A stretch of 64,000 nucleotides of DNA from Fimenecus sp045593555. GTDB taxonomy: Bacteria > Bacillota > Clostridia > Oscillospirales > Acutalibacteraceae. Under the pieces are notes generated by a model. The model did not search any database. It was not told the origin of the DNA and saw only the letters and a list, made by a program, of their open reading frames with translations. The stretch is taken from positions 39,900-103,899 of the forward strand of contig JAZNWU010000002.1 in assembly GCA_045593555.1 (NCBI GenBank). The letters are read 5' to 3'. Made by a program: the position numbers and the translations under genes. This document shows, piece after piece, positions 41,037 through 50,665 of the stretch. Every line of letters starts with the position of its first letter. Position 1 is the stretch's first letter.

Positions 41037-41484
41037 TTTTATTCCTTCTTTCCTTTATGGTAAGTATAATTTTTAATATAATTAGCGATGCCAGAGCACC
41101 AATAAAAGCACCTGTACTGTCAACCAAAATATCAGTTAACTGAAATGCTCTGTCAGGGACAAAAATCTGATGAATTTCATCTGTAATCGCATAGAATACC
41201 GTTCCTGCAAAAGCAATTACAGGTGTTAATTTCGTTTCAAAAGTGGTATAAACTGCATTGAACATGAGTACGGAAAGTCCCATAAACTCAAGACAATGAG
41301 CACAGTTCCGAAGAACAGCTTCGTTAATCGTCAACCCTAATCGTTCTAAAAGTGCAGTTACAAAAGAACTACTTAACTCCGAAGATTCTTCACCATTTTG
41401 TGCAGAAAGGTAATATATAATTCCCATACATATTACCACGAGAATCCACGAAACTGCAATATACAATTTCCTTTTTAATGTCAT
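41014..41484 (-). CDS. VanZ-family membrane protein
   Basis: A 156-residue protein with four membrane helices and the VanZ landmarks YLSAQNGEESSELS, NCAHCLEFMGLSVLMFN and FYAITDEIHQIFVPDRAFQLTDILVDSTGAFIG. VanZ itself gives low-level teicoplanin resistance in vanA clusters, but chromosomal relatives are common and of unknown role. It lies between the lipoprotein and DUF1015 genes with overlapping ends. Confidence 0.9.
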   Translation of the reverse strand: MTLKRKLYIAVSWILVVICMGIIYYLSAQNGEESSELSSSFVTALLERLGLTINEAVLRNCAHCLEFMGLSVLMFNAVYTTFETKLTPVIAFAGTVFYAITDEIHQIFVPDRAFQLTDILVDSTGAFIGALASLIILKIILTIKERRNKNGSIKTI

Positions 41485-43061
41485 TATTTCAATCCTTTGT
41501 AGAAATAAATATTCGCACTGTCCCCTGCTGAATAAACACCACTTGTACCTTTTGCAACTGCAAAAATCGTGTTTTTATAATTCACAGGTACAGCAACTGC
41601 ATTTTTTAGCAAATGGCTTTCACAAGCAACAGCCTTTTCTGCTGTGGAATTCTTCTTTAATTCCGATATCATTCTATCGTATTCCTCTGACGAATATCCG
41701 AAAACATTATTTTCATTGTCAGATTTGAATATTGATAAGAAATCTGCTGACTTGTCGGAATCAACTGTAAGGTCATAAATCACAACGCTGTATTCACCTG
41801 AACTGATTTTTGAAGAATACTCATCTTTTTCCGCAACGGTTATTGTACCGTTAAGCTCAACACCGATATTTGCCTGCCAGCAGTTGACAATAGCCTTTGC
41901 CATTTCTTCATTTTCTGCTGTACAAAGAATGTTAATTGTAAGGTTATCGAGATTCAGTTCCTCAAATGCAGAAATCATATTTTTTCTGGCATATTCAATA
42001 TTATAGGTTATCGTTTCCACCTTGCCACCTGACAGCTTATAGCCTGACGGAACAAGGTTTGTAACTGATTTTTCCGTAATTGATGAAAAATCAATACTTG
42101 AAACAAGTCCTGTTCTGAGTTTCACATTCTGAAGCACTTCTTTTTTCATATTGAAAACAAGAGCTGTCGTAATATTTTCAATATTTGTCTTTTGATTTCT
42201 TCTGCCGAGTTCGTCTTTTGCCTCTTCACCGGCAAAGAAACCTAAATCATAAGTCTTGTCATCAACTTTTTTTGCAATATCAACTTCGTCTGAATTCACG
42301 TAAAGTCTTACTGATGTTACAGTTGTATCAAAATCACCTGTGTATTCCTGATTCTTTGAAAAACGAACTGATTCGCCATCTTTAATATCCGAAAGATAGA
42401 AACAACCGTTTGAAATTATGTATTCTTCATCAAGACCGTATCTGCCTTCTGTAAGATTAAAAAATTCTTCATCACAAGGGAATGAAACAGGCTGTGTAAG
42501 AGAATACAGAAAATCGGAAGACTTTTCTTCAAGTGTGATTTCAAGAGTATAGTCGTTTATTTCTCTGATACCAAGTTCATCTGCAGACATTTCACCGTTA
42601 TGTACCTTATCGGCATTTTTAATGATACTCAATAACGCATAATTCTGTGAGTCAGTTTCAGGTAAAACTGCTCTTGTTATACCGAAAACAAAGTCCTTTG
42701 CAGTAACACGACCTTCAACTGTTTTTTCATTCTCTTCGAGGAAATCCTGCACCTCGTCTGAAATATAATATTTCAGATTTTCTTTAAGATAAAAGGTATA
42801 TACAAGTCCGTCAGGAGAAACTTTATAATCCTTGACCACACATTTCTGTGGTTCACCATTTTCGTCAAGCTTAAAAAGACCGTCAAAGATATTAACAGCC
42901 ATTATTTTTTCACTTGTGCTTGATGCAACCTGTGGGTCAAAGTATCTTGGCATCTCAGGTGCTGCACAAGCAAGATATATTTCTTCATTTTTGGAACATC
43001 CTGCAAAACAAGAAACAAGCAGGATTGAAGACATAAAAATTGCAATAATTCTTTTAAACAT
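41484..43061 (-). CDS. ABC transporter substrate-binding lipoprotein (peptide/nickel type, orphan)
   Basis: A 525-residue lipoprotein of the SBP_bac_5 (OppA/DppA) class. A signal peptide ends in the lipobox VSCFAGC, giving lipid on Cys21. The mature part opens with AAPEMPRYFDPQVASSTS and has the family's VKDYKVSPDGLVYTFYLKENLKY segment near residue 80. It would bind a peptide or similar ligand outside the membrane. No permease or ATPase genes are next to it, so it must use distant ones or act as a sensor. Start is the ATG at 43061 behind GGTGAT; an earlier in-frame start at 43079 would lengthen the leader by six residues. Confidence 0.88.
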   Translation of the reverse strand: MFKRIIAIFMSSILLVSCFAGCSKNEEIYLACAAPEMPRYFDPQVASSTSEKIMAVNIFDGLFKLDENGEPQKCVVKDYKVSPDGLVYTFYLKENLKYYISDEVQDFLEENEKTVEGRVTAKDFVFGITRAVLPETDSQNYALLSIIKNADKVHNGEMSADELGIREINDYTLEITLEEKSSDFLYSLTQPVSFPCDEEFFNLTEGRYGLDEEYIISNGCFYLSDIKDGESVRFSKNQEYTGDFDTTVTSVRLYVNSDEVDIAKKVDDKTYDLGFFAGEEAKDELGRRNQKTNIENITTALVFNMKKEVLQNVKLRTGLVSSIDFSSITEKSVTNLVPSGYKLSGGKVETITYNIEYARKNMISAFEELNLDNLTINILCTAENEEMAKAIVNCWQANIGVELNGTITVAEKDEYSSKISSGEYSVVIYDLTVDSDKSADFLSIFKSDNENNVFGYSSEEYDRMISELKKNSTAEKAVACESHLLKNAVAVPVNYKNTIFAVAKGTSGVYSAGDSANIYFYKGLK

Positions 43062-43195
43062 CTTATCACCAATAATCATTATAACAAATAATACGATTTA
43101 TGGCTATAATTTAATAAAAAATTTTATAAAAAACTCGCAATTATTATATTCTTTTGTTATAATAAAGTATATATTTACATTGTAAGGAGATTATT

Positions 43196-44500
43196 ATGAC
43201 TTTAACCGATATATTATCAGCAATTTCAATCATACTTTCTGTCATTATTCTTATTGTTGTGCTGAAAAAATCAGGCAACAAGGGAAATGAGGCTCTTGAA
43301 CAAAAAATTGATTACATACATAAAAATATGGGTGATGAATTCCACCGTATCCGTGTTGAAAATCAGAATTCAAACAAGGAAATCCGTGAGGATGTCAAAA
43401 AGAGCCTTGATGAAATGAGTCTTCGTATCGACAATATGAACAGAGGTAACTTTGAGCACCGTGAAAAGGTCAGCGAAATGCTTATTTCAATGCGTGATAA
43501 AAATGCTGAACAAAGTGAAAAGCAGAACAAAGTTCTTGAAGCCTCAATTACAAAAATGCAGGAATCAAACGAAAAGAAACTTGAAGAAATGAGAGTTACA
43601 GTTGACGAAAAGCTTACTGCAACACTTACAACAAGACTTGATTCTTCATTCAAGACAGTTTCAGAACAGCTTGAAAATCTCTATAAATCTCTCGGTGAAA
43701 TGCAGACTCTCTCAACCGGTGTTACGGAAAATGTTACTGCGCTTAATCGTGTTCTTACTAATGTTAAAGCAAGAGGTACTTGGGCAGAGGTTCAGCTCGA
43801 AGGCATTTTAAACCAAACAATTCCGAATATGTTTGAAAAGAATGTGGCAACAGTTCCCGGTTCACTAGACAGAGTTGAATTTGCTATCCGTATCCCGTCA
43901 AGCGAAAAAGACGGTAAAGATATTTTCCTTCCTGTGGACTCAAAATTCCCTATGGAGGACTATGTCCGTCTTTGTGATGCTGCAGACAGAGCAGATGCAG
44001 ACGTAGTAAAACAGGCACGAAAAGAACTTGAAAACAGAGTTTTAAGTGAAGCAAAATCAATTGCTAAATACATACATGTTCCTGACACAACACCTTTTGC
44101 AATTATGTATCTTGCAACTGAAGGTCTTTATGCTGAAATTGCATCATCAAGAACAGGATTACCTGAAAAAATCCAGAACGAATACAATATTATGATTGCA
44201 GGTCCAACGACAGTTACTGCACTTCTCAATTCACTTTCAATGGGCTTTAAAACAGTTGCTATTAACGAAAAAGCAAATGAAGTCCGTCAGCTTCTCGGTG
44301 CTGCAAAGGTGCAGTATGAAAAATTCGGTGATTTACTTGCAAAGGCAAAGAAAAAAGTTGACGAAGCAGGAAAAACTCTTGAAGATGCTGAACGCAAAAA
44401 CCTGTTTATCCGCAGAAAACTTAAAAATATTGAAGAAATTGATGTCGGGGCTGCCGATAAGCTCTTATTTGACGGAATGGTAGAAGAAACTGAAGAATAG
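43196..44500 (+). CDS. rmuC: RmuC-family DNA recombination protein
   Basis: A 434-residue protein. One N-terminal membrane helix (4-23) is followed by a long coiled coil (about 35-180), then the RmuC nuclease-like domain: TWAEVQLEGILNQTIP near residue 198, FLPVDSKFPMEDYVRL near residue 243, and the GPTTVTALLNSLSMGFK motif near residue 337. RmuC limits DNA inversions at short repeats and is thought to be a PD-(D/E)XK-like nuclease. An AAGGAG ribosome site precedes the ATG. Divergent from the lipoprotein gene. Confidence 0.93.
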   Translation: MTLTDILSAISIILSVIILIVVLKKSGNKGNEALEQKIDYIHKNMGDEFHRIRVENQNSNKEIREDVKKSLDEMSLRIDNMNRGNFEHREKVSEMLISMRDKNAEQSEKQNKVLEASITKMQESNEKKLEEMRVTVDEKLTATLTTRLDSSFKTVSEQLENLYKSLGEMQTLSTGVTENVTALNRVLTNVKARGTWAEVQLEGILNQTIPNMFEKNVATVPGSLDRVEFAIRIPSSEKDGKDIFLPVDSKFPMEDYVRLCDAADRADADVVKQARKELENRVLSEAKSIAKYIHVPDTTPFAIMYLATEGLYAEIASSRTGLPEKIQNEYNIMIAGPTTVTALLNSLSMGFKTVAINEKANEVRQLLGAAKVQYEKFGDLLAKAKKKVDEAGKTLEDAERKNLFIRRKLKNIEEIDVGAADKLLFDGMVEETEE

Positions 44501-44514
44501 GGTGACAAAAACAC

Positions 44515-44543
44515 TTGCAACAATTACCAATTTATTGTATTAT
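44515..44543 (+). promoter_or_regulatory. Promoter of the GH3 gene
   Basis: TTGCAA (44515-44520) and TATTAT (44538-44543) with a 17-base spacer. A TACCAA / TTGGTA inverted repeat straddles the -10 and may be an operator. Confidence 0.6.
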
Positions 44544-44591
44544 ATAATTTGGTATTAAAATTAATATATTATACTTTAGGAGGATAAGGAA

Positions 44592-47030
44592 ATGGCTCTT
44601 AAACATGCTGATATTATCGCAAAGATGACTCTCGAAGAAAAAGCAAGTATGTGTGACGGTCTTGACTACTGGCACTCACAACCTGTTGAAAGAGTTGGCA
44701 TCAAATCAATCAGCCTTAACGACGGACCTCACGGTATCCGTAAAAAGGGTGACCCGGGTGATACACCAAAGGGTGAAACAAATCTTTTGAAAGGTGTTCC
44801 TGCAATCTGTTTCCCAACAGCATCTGCAACTGCTTGTTCTTGGGATACTGACCTTCTTTACAGAATGGGTGTTGCTCTCGGTGAAGAATGTCTTAAAGAA
44901 AAGGTTTCTGTGCTTTTAGGACCCGGTACAAACATCAAGCGTTCACCTCTTTGCGGAAGAAACTTTGAATATTTCTCAGAAGACGGTGTTCTTGCAGGTG
45001 AAATGGCTGCATCATTTATCAACGGTGTTCAGAGTAAAGGTGTTGGTACATCTCTTAAGCACTATGCTGCTAACAATCAGGAAACACGCAGAATGACGGT
45101 TAATGCAGTTGTTGACGAAAGAACACTTCGTGAAACATATCTTCTTCCTTTTGAAATCGCAGTTAAAAAGGCTCAGCCTTGGACAATAATGAACTCATAT
45201 AACAGACTTAACGGTACATACGCTGCTGAAAACAAGTGGCTTCTTACTGATGTTCTTCGTAAGGACTTTGGTTTTGAAGGTGTTGTTGTTACTGACTGGG
45301 GTGCAGAAAACGAAAGAGTTCCCGGACTTATTGCAGGTCAGGAACTTGAAATGCCAACTTCTTCAGGTATCGGCACAAAGCTTATTATTGATGCAGTTAA
45401 AGACGGTTCACTTGACGAAGCTGTTCTTGATGCTGCTTGTGACAAGCTTATTGAAATGTCAAAGAAAGCTGAAAAGGTACTCGGCGATTATACTTATGAC
45501 AGCGATGCTCACCACAAGCTTGCTCGTGAAATTGCAAGTCAGTGTATGGTTCTTATGAAGAATGACAACAATATTCTTCCATTAAAGAAGGATGCAAAGA
45601 TAGCTGTTATCGGTGAAATGGCTCACACACCTCGTTATCAGGGTGCAGGTTCATCACTTATCAACCCAATCAAGCTTGATTCTGCTTACGATACAATGAA
45701 AGAAATGGGAATCAACTTCTCATTTGCACCCGGTTATACTCTCAAGGGCAAGAACAAGAAAGAACTTGAAATGGTTAATGAAGCAAAGAATAAGGCAAAG
45801 AATGCTGATGTTGCAGTTGTGTTTATCGGTCTTACTGATGACTACGAAACAGAAGGTAACGACAGAAGCCACATCAACCTTCCACCTGTTCACAATACTC
45901 TTGTTGAAGAAGTTCTCAAGGTTAACCCTAACACAATCGTTGTTCTTTCAGGTGGTGCTTCTGTAGCAATGCCTTGGGCAGACAAAGTTCCTGCTATCCT
46001 TAATATGTTCCTTACTGGTCAGGCTGGTGGCAGTGCTGTTTGTGACATTATCTTCGGTGATGTTAACCCAAGTGGTAAACTCAGTGAAACATATCCATGT
46101 GCTCTTGAAGATAACTCAAGCTACAATTACTTCCCTGGTACATCTGTTTCTGTTGAATACAGAGAAGGTGTTTATGTTGGTTACAAATACTATGACACAG
46201 CAAACATACCGGTTGCATTCCCATTCGGTCACGGTCTTTCATACACAACATTTGAATACAGTGATGTAAAAGTTTCCGCTGATAAAATTAAGGATACAGA
46301 CACAGTTACAGTTTCATTCAAAATTAAGAATACAGGTGCTGTTGACGGTGCTGAAGTTGCTCAGGTTTATGTAAGCGATATGGAAAGCACAATTTATCGT
46401 CCTGTTAAGGAACTTCGTGGCTTTAAGAAAGTGTTCTTAAAGGCAGGAGAAGAAAAAGAAATTTCAGTTGAACTCGATAAGCGTGCATTTGCATACTACA
46501 ATGTTGAACTCGGTGACTGGCACGTTGAAAGTGGTGACTTCAAGATTCTCGTTGGTTCATCAAGCCGTGACATCAGACTTGAGGCTAATGTTTATGTTGA
46601 ATCAACTGTTGATGCTAAAGTTCCTGATTATAGCAAGACTGCTCCATCATATTACGGTGCAAACATTATGAATGTACCTGCTGACGAATTCAAAGCAGTT
46701 TATGGTAAAGAACTTCCACCATCAGTAAGAGATAAGAATGCTCCATTCACACTTCTCAATACAATCGAGGATGCAAAAGATGGCAAATGGGGTGGCAGAA
46801 TTTACAGACTTCTCATTAAGATTCTCGGTGAAGGCACAATGATGGCCGGTGTTGCTACTCAGCTTCCTATCAAGAACTTCATCTCAATGAGCTTCGGTCT
46901 TTTCAGCCCTGAAATGGCAAAGGGACTTATCCTCATTCTTCACGAAGACAAAATGGGTGCAGGTCTTAAGATTATCTTTAAGGGTATTCCAAACCTTATC
47001 AAGAATCTTGGTAAATTAAAGCAAATCTAA
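44592..47030 (+). CDS. Glycoside hydrolase family 3 beta-glucosidase
   Basis: An 812-residue enzyme of three domains: the (beta/alpha)8 domain (about 1-280) with the LGPGTNIKRSPLCGRNFEYFSEDG substrate loop and the nucleophile Asp in VVVTDWGAENE near residue 237, the alpha/beta sandwich (about 310-510) with the TDDYETEGNDR acid/base loop, and a fibronectin-III-like domain (about 560-640). A further tail of about 130 residues (to 812) has hydrophobic stretches and no known fold. There is no signal peptide, so it cleaves imported beta-glucosides in the cytoplasm. AGGAGG ribosome site; single-gene unit. Confidence 0.93.
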   Translation: MALKHADIIAKMTLEEKASMCDGLDYWHSQPVERVGIKSISLNDGPHGIRKKGDPGDTPKGETNLLKGVPAICFPTASATACSWDTDLLYRMGVALGEECLKEKVSVLLGPGTNIKRSPLCGRNFEYFSEDGVLAGEMAASFINGVQSKGVGTSLKHYAANNQETRRMTVNAVVDERTLRETYLLPFEIAVKKAQPWTIMNSYNRLNGTYAAENKWLLTDVLRKDFGFEGVVVTDWGAENERVPGLIAGQELEMPTSSGIGTKLIIDAVKDGSLDEAVLDAACDKLIEMSKKAEKVLGDYTYDSDAHHKLAREIASQCMVLMKNDNNILPLKKDAKIAVIGEMAHTPRYQGAGSSLINPIKLDSAYDTMKEMGINFSFAPGYTLKGKNKKELEMVNEAKNKAKNADVAVVFIGLTDDYETEGNDRSHINLPPVHNTLVEEVLKVNPNTIVVLSGGASVAMPWADKVPAILNMFLTGQAGGSAVCDIIFGDVNPSGKLSETYPCALEDNSSYNYFPGTSVSVEYREGVYVGYKYYDTANIPVAFPFGHGLSYTTFEYSDVKVSADKIKDTDTVTVSFKIKNTGAVDGAEVAQVYVSDMESTIYRPVKELRGFKKVFLKAGEEKEISVELDKRAFAYYNVELGDWHVESGDFKILVGSSSRDIRLEANVYVESTVDAKVPDYSKTAPSYYGANIMNVPADEFKAVYGKELPPSVRDKNAPFTLLNTIEDAKDGKWGGRIYRLLIKILGEGTMMAGVATQLPIKNFISMSFGLFSPEMAKGLILILHEDKMGAGLKIIFKGIPNLIKNLGKLKQI

Positions 47031-47038
47031 CAAAATTA

Positions 47039-47069
47039 TTCCCACAGGTTTTTCTGTGGGATTTTTTTG
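47039..47069 (+). terminator. Terminator after the GH3 gene
   Basis: A seven-bp stem (CCCACAG / CTGTGGG) and a run of seven T. Confidence 0.92.
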
Positions 47070-47113
47070 ACTAAAATGATATATTTTGCATACAATAAAT
47101 AATGAAAATTCAG

Positions 47114-47141
47114 TTGACAAAAATTGAAATTTTGCTATAAT
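47114..47141 (+). promoter_or_regulatory. Promoter of the T-box-aspS-gatAB operon
   Basis: TTGACA (47114-47119) and TATAAT (47136-47141) with a 16-base spacer, just before the T-box leader. Confidence 0.93.
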
Positions 47142-47146
47142 ACCTA

Positions 47147-47367
47147 TTGAAGACTCGGCTTTTATGGAAAGTCTGTCAGGGAGAACGCGTCACCGACTGA
47201 AAGCGTGTTTGAGATGAGTAGTAAGCTTGGGAACACTTCAAATGCAATACTAATTTAATATTTAAAAGAGGATATGTTTTTACATATCAATGCGGGTGGC
47301 ACCGCGGGTATTTATTTTAATTACTCGTCCCGGGAATATTTAAGTATTCCCGGGACTTATTTTTTTC
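47147..47367 (+). promoter_or_regulatory. T-box riboswitch, specifier AAC (Asn)
   Basis: Stem I closes by TTGAAG (47147-47152) with CTTCAA (47236-47241). Just before the closing arm, GGGAACAC carries the specifier AAC at 47232-47234, an Asn codon; no GAC (Asp) codon is at that place. The T-box core AATGCGGGTGGCACCGCGGG lies at 47289-47308, whose TGGC bulge pairs with a GCCA tRNA end. The terminator is a 12-bp stem (47327-47338 with 47345-47356) plus a long T run. Uncharged tRNA-Asn would allow read-through into aspS. Confidence 0.93.
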
Positions 47368-47392
47368 TCGGGATAAATTGGAGGTAGAAAAA

Positions 47393-49471
47393 ATGTACAG
47401 AACACTATTCTGTAACGACATCTGTGACAAGCACATTGGTCAGACTGTTCAATTGGCAGGCTGGGTTGATGTTGTCCGTGACCACGGTGGCGTTATCTTC
47501 GTTGACATCCGTGACTATACGGGTGTTACACAGGTTGTTATTCACAACGAGGAATTACTCAAAAATGTAAACCGTGAAACTGTTATTTCAGTGAGTGGTG
47601 TCGTTGAAAAGCGTGACCCTGACACAGTTAATGAAAAAATCGCAACAGGTTATGTTGAACTTATCTGCGACAGCTTACAGGTTTTAGGTAAGAGTAAGAA
47701 TATGCTCCCATTTGATGTAAGAGCATCAAGACAAAGCAAGGACGAAGTTCGTCTTAAATATCGTTACCTTGACCTTCGTAATCCAAAGAACCACGACAAT
47801 CTTGTTAAGCGTTCAATGATTATCCGTCATCTTCGTAATAAGATGGAAGAAAAAGGCTTCCTTGATATGCAGACACCAATTCTTACTGCATCATCTCCTG
47901 AAGGTGCTCGTGACTTCCTTGTTCCGTCAAGAAAGCACCCCGGTAAGTTCTATGCACTTCCACAGGCACCACAGCAGTTCAAACAACTTCTTATGGTTTC
48001 AGGCTTCGACCGTTATTTCCAGGTTGCACCTTGCTTCCGTGATGAGGATGCCCGTGCTGACCGTTCACCCGGTGAATTCTATCAGCTTGACTTTGAAATG
48101 GCGTTTGCAACTCAGGAAGAAGTTCTTGATGTTTGTGAAGATTTGATTTACGATACATTCAAATCATTCTCTGACAAAAAGGTTACCGAGAAGCCATTCC
48201 GCAGAATCACTTATGCTGATGCTATGATGACTTACGGTTCAGATAAACCTGACCTTCGTAACCCTCTTGTTATCTGTGATTTGACAGACTTTTTTGCAGG
48301 TGTTGACTTCCCTGCATTCAAGGGTAAACCTGTTCGTGGTATCGTTGCCGATTGTCAGGGCAAATCAAAGAAATTCTTTGAAGATTCACTTAAATACGCT
48401 ACATCTGCTGAAGTTGGTCTTGGTGGTCTTGGTTATATCACACTTAAAGACGGTGTTTTTGCAGGTCCTATTGCTAAATTCTTAAGTGAAGACCAGAAAG
48501 TAGAGATTACTGAACTTACAGGTGTTAAAGAGGGCGAAACACTCTTCTTTATCTGTGACGAAAAGAAAAATACAACAGAAAAGAAAGCAGGTATGATTCG
48601 TTCATATCTTGCTCGTCCTGACCAGCTTAACTTAATCAATGATGACGCATTTGAATTCTGTTTCGTTGTTGACTTCCCAATGTATGAAAATGACGAAGAA
48701 ACAGGTGAAACAATATTTACTCACAACCCATTCTCAATGCCACAGGGTGGTATGGAAGCACTCCTTACAAAAGACCCTACTGAAGTTCTTGCTTATCAGT
48801 ATGACCTTGTTTGTAACGGTATAGAACTCGCATCAGGTGCTGTTCGTAACCACGATATTGACATTATGAAAAAGGCATTTGAAATTGCAGGTTATGACGA
48901 AGAAGAACTCAAAAACCGTTTCAATGCTTTATATACAGCGTTCCAGTATGGTGCTCCTCCTCATGCAGGTATGGCACCCGGTATCGACCGTATGGTAATG
49001 CTCCTTACAGACGAAGAAAAAATTCTTGATGTTATTGCATTCCCACTTAACGGTAATGCACAAGACTTGTTGCTTGGTGCTCCAAGTGAAGTTACTAACC
49101 AACAGCTTGAAGATGTTCACCTTCTTGGTAATGGTAGTGCATTGGCACAGCGTCAGGCAGCTGTCGGTGGTGCTTCAAAGAAAGCAAGTGGCAAACGCTC
49201 AACATTCTCAAATGCACAGCAGTTAAATCAGTTGTCACTCACTGAGGATGAAGAAGCAGTTATGCAGGGAATTTTCACTGCAATGAAAGACAGCGAAGAA
49301 AAACTTAAAACTATTGATACAGAAAATGTTGAAGAAATGGTACACGTTATGCCAATGACAAATGTACTTCGTGAAGATGTTCGTAAACAGCCATTCACAA
49401 GAGAAAGCCTTTTAGAAGGAGCTCCTGAAAGAAACGAAGACAGCTGGCAAGTACCAAGACTTGTAAAGTGA
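47393..49471 (+). CDS. aspS: Non-discriminating aspartyl-tRNA synthetase fused to GatC
   Basis: A 692-residue fusion. Residues 1-595 are a bacterial AspRS: anticodon-binding domain, class II motif 2 (FRDEDARADRSP near 218), the GAD insert, and motif 3 (GMAPGIDRMVM). His31 in VVRDHGGVIF is at the place that marks enzymes able to charge tRNA-Asn as well as tRNA-Asp. Residues 605-692 are a GatC domain: QLSLTEDEEAVMQGIF, then DTENVEEMVHVMPMTN, LREDVRKQPF, and APERNEDSWQVPRL. GatC is normally a separate protein that holds GatA to GatB. It is followed by gatA and gatB and no free gatC is present. Start is the ATG at 47393 behind GGAGGT. Together they make Asn-tRNA(Asn) by transamidation. Confidence 0.95.
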   Translation: MYRTLFCNDICDKHIGQTVQLAGWVDVVRDHGGVIFVDIRDYTGVTQVVIHNEELLKNVNRETVISVSGVVEKRDPDTVNEKIATGYVELICDSLQVLGKSKNMLPFDVRASRQSKDEVRLKYRYLDLRNPKNHDNLVKRSMIIRHLRNKMEEKGFLDMQTPILTASSPEGARDFLVPSRKHPGKFYALPQAPQQFKQLLMVSGFDRYFQVAPCFRDEDARADRSPGEFYQLDFEMAFATQEEVLDVCEDLIYDTFKSFSDKKVTEKPFRRITYADAMMTYGSDKPDLRNPLVICDLTDFFAGVDFPAFKGKPVRGIVADCQGKSKKFFEDSLKYATSAEVGLGGLGYITLKDGVFAGPIAKFLSEDQKVEITELTGVKEGETLFFICDEKKNTTEKKAGMIRSYLARPDQLNLINDDAFEFCFVVDFPMYENDEETGETIFTHNPFSMPQGGMEALLTKDPTEVLAYQYDLVCNGIELASGAVRNHDIDIMKKAFEIAGYDEEELKNRFNALYTAFQYGAPPHAGMAPGIDRMVMLLTDEEKILDVIAFPLNGNAQDLLLGAPSEVTNQQLEDVHLLGNGSALAQRQAAVGGASKKASGKRSTFSNAQQLNQLSLTEDEEAVMQGIFTAMKDSEEKLKTIDTENVEEMVHVMPMTNVLREDVRKQPFTRESLLEGAPERNEDSWQVPRLVK

Positions 49472-49482
49472 GGTGAATAGTA

Positions 49483-50664
49483 ATGAAATATTATGCAACT
49501 AAAGTTAGTGATAAAGGTAATATCGCAATTGACGATACAATCCTTGTCAAAGATGTAGTCACAACTGCAGGTTCTCACATTTTAGATGGATTCAAGCCAC
49601 TTTTCAGTGCAGAAGCAGTTACAAGACTTGAAAGCAAAGGCTACACATTAGCAGGAAAAACAAATGTTGGTGAATTTGGTCTTGACCTTGTTGGTGAATT
49701 TTCATACTATGAACCACAGGAAGGCAAATTAGAAGGCTCATCAGCAACACTCGTTGCAAACGGTGAAGTTGAAGCAGCACTTGGTGTAGATATGAATGGT
49801 TCAACTCGTAGAGCAGCTGCTTTAGCAGGTGTTGATTTCTTAAAACCAACTTACGGTACAGTTTCCCGTTATGGCGTTATTTCTTGTGCAGCATCAGGTG
49901 AACAAGTTGGTGTTTATGCAAAGGATGCAGAAAAAGTTGCTGAAATTATGGGTGTTATTGCAGGTCACGACGACAAAGACGGCACAAGTCTTAAAAATGA
50001 CACTTATGACTACACTATTTCAGATGTAAAAGGCAAAAAAGTTGCTCTTAACAAGTATCTTCTTGATAAAGCAGACGATGAAACAAAAGCAAAGGTTTTA
50101 GCATTTGCAGATAGTCTTCGTGCAAATGGTGTTGAAGTTACTGAAATCAGTTGTGATATGGCTGAAATCGCAAACACAGCTTGGCAGATTCTTATGTGTG
50201 CTGAAACTTGCAACAATGTTTCTCGTTATGACGGTGTCAAATTCGGTTACCGTGCAAAGGAATACAAGAACATTGACGAATTATATGTAAACACAAGAAC
50301 AGAAGGCTTTAACTTCCTTACAAAGGCAGTTATCCTTTATGGCTCTGATGTTCTTTCAAAGACTCGTTATAAAGATTGTTTTGACAAGTCACTTCGTATC
50401 CGTCGTGTAGTTGCAGAAGGACTCCAGAAAGCATTCAGTGAATTTGATGCAGTTTTAACTCCTGCTTGCAGTAAAGCAGAATACGAAGCTTATGACATTA
50501 AAGATGCATTCGGAAAAGTATTCGAGGAAAGTGTATTTACAGCAGTACCAAATCTTATTGGTATTCCTGCTATCGTTACAAATGGTGTTCAGCTTATGGG
50601 TAATCACTTCTCTGAAAGCACACTTTTAAGTCTTGCTCACAGCGTTGAAAAGGAGGGCAAATAA
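49483..50664 (+). CDS. gatA: Shortened GatA-like amidase subunit
   Basis: A 393-residue amidase-signature protein, about 90 residues shorter than usual GatA. It lacks the N-terminal helical part. The likely catalytic triad remains: Lys23 in LVKDVVTTAG, the cis-Ser in LEGSSAT (Ser86/87) and nucleophile Ser107 in DMNGSTRRAAAL, where GGSxRxPA has changed to NGSTRRAA. LKPTYGTVSRYGVI and the MGVIAGHDDKDGTS segment are typical of GatA. It releases ammonia from glutamine for GatB. It lies 11 bases after aspS-gatC and 1 base before gatB. The loss of the Gly-rich serine loop is unusual. Confidence 0.88.
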   Translation: MKYYATKVSDKGNIAIDDTILVKDVVTTAGSHILDGFKPLFSAEAVTRLESKGYTLAGKTNVGEFGLDLVGEFSYYEPQEGKLEGSSATLVANGEVEAALGVDMNGSTRRAAALAGVDFLKPTYGTVSRYGVISCAASGEQVGVYAKDAEKVAEIMGVIAGHDDKDGTSLKNDTYDYTISDVKGKKVALNKYLLDKADDETKAKVLAFADSLRANGVEVTEISCDMAEIANTAWQILMCAETCNNVSRYDGVKFGYRAKEYKNIDELYVNTRTEGFNFLTKAVILYGSDVLSKTRYKDCFDKSLRIRRVVAEGLQKAFSEFDAVLTPACSKAEYEAYDIKDAFGKVFEESVFTAVPNLIGIPAIVTNGVQLMGNHFSESTLLSLAHSVEKEGK

Positions 50665-50665
50665 T

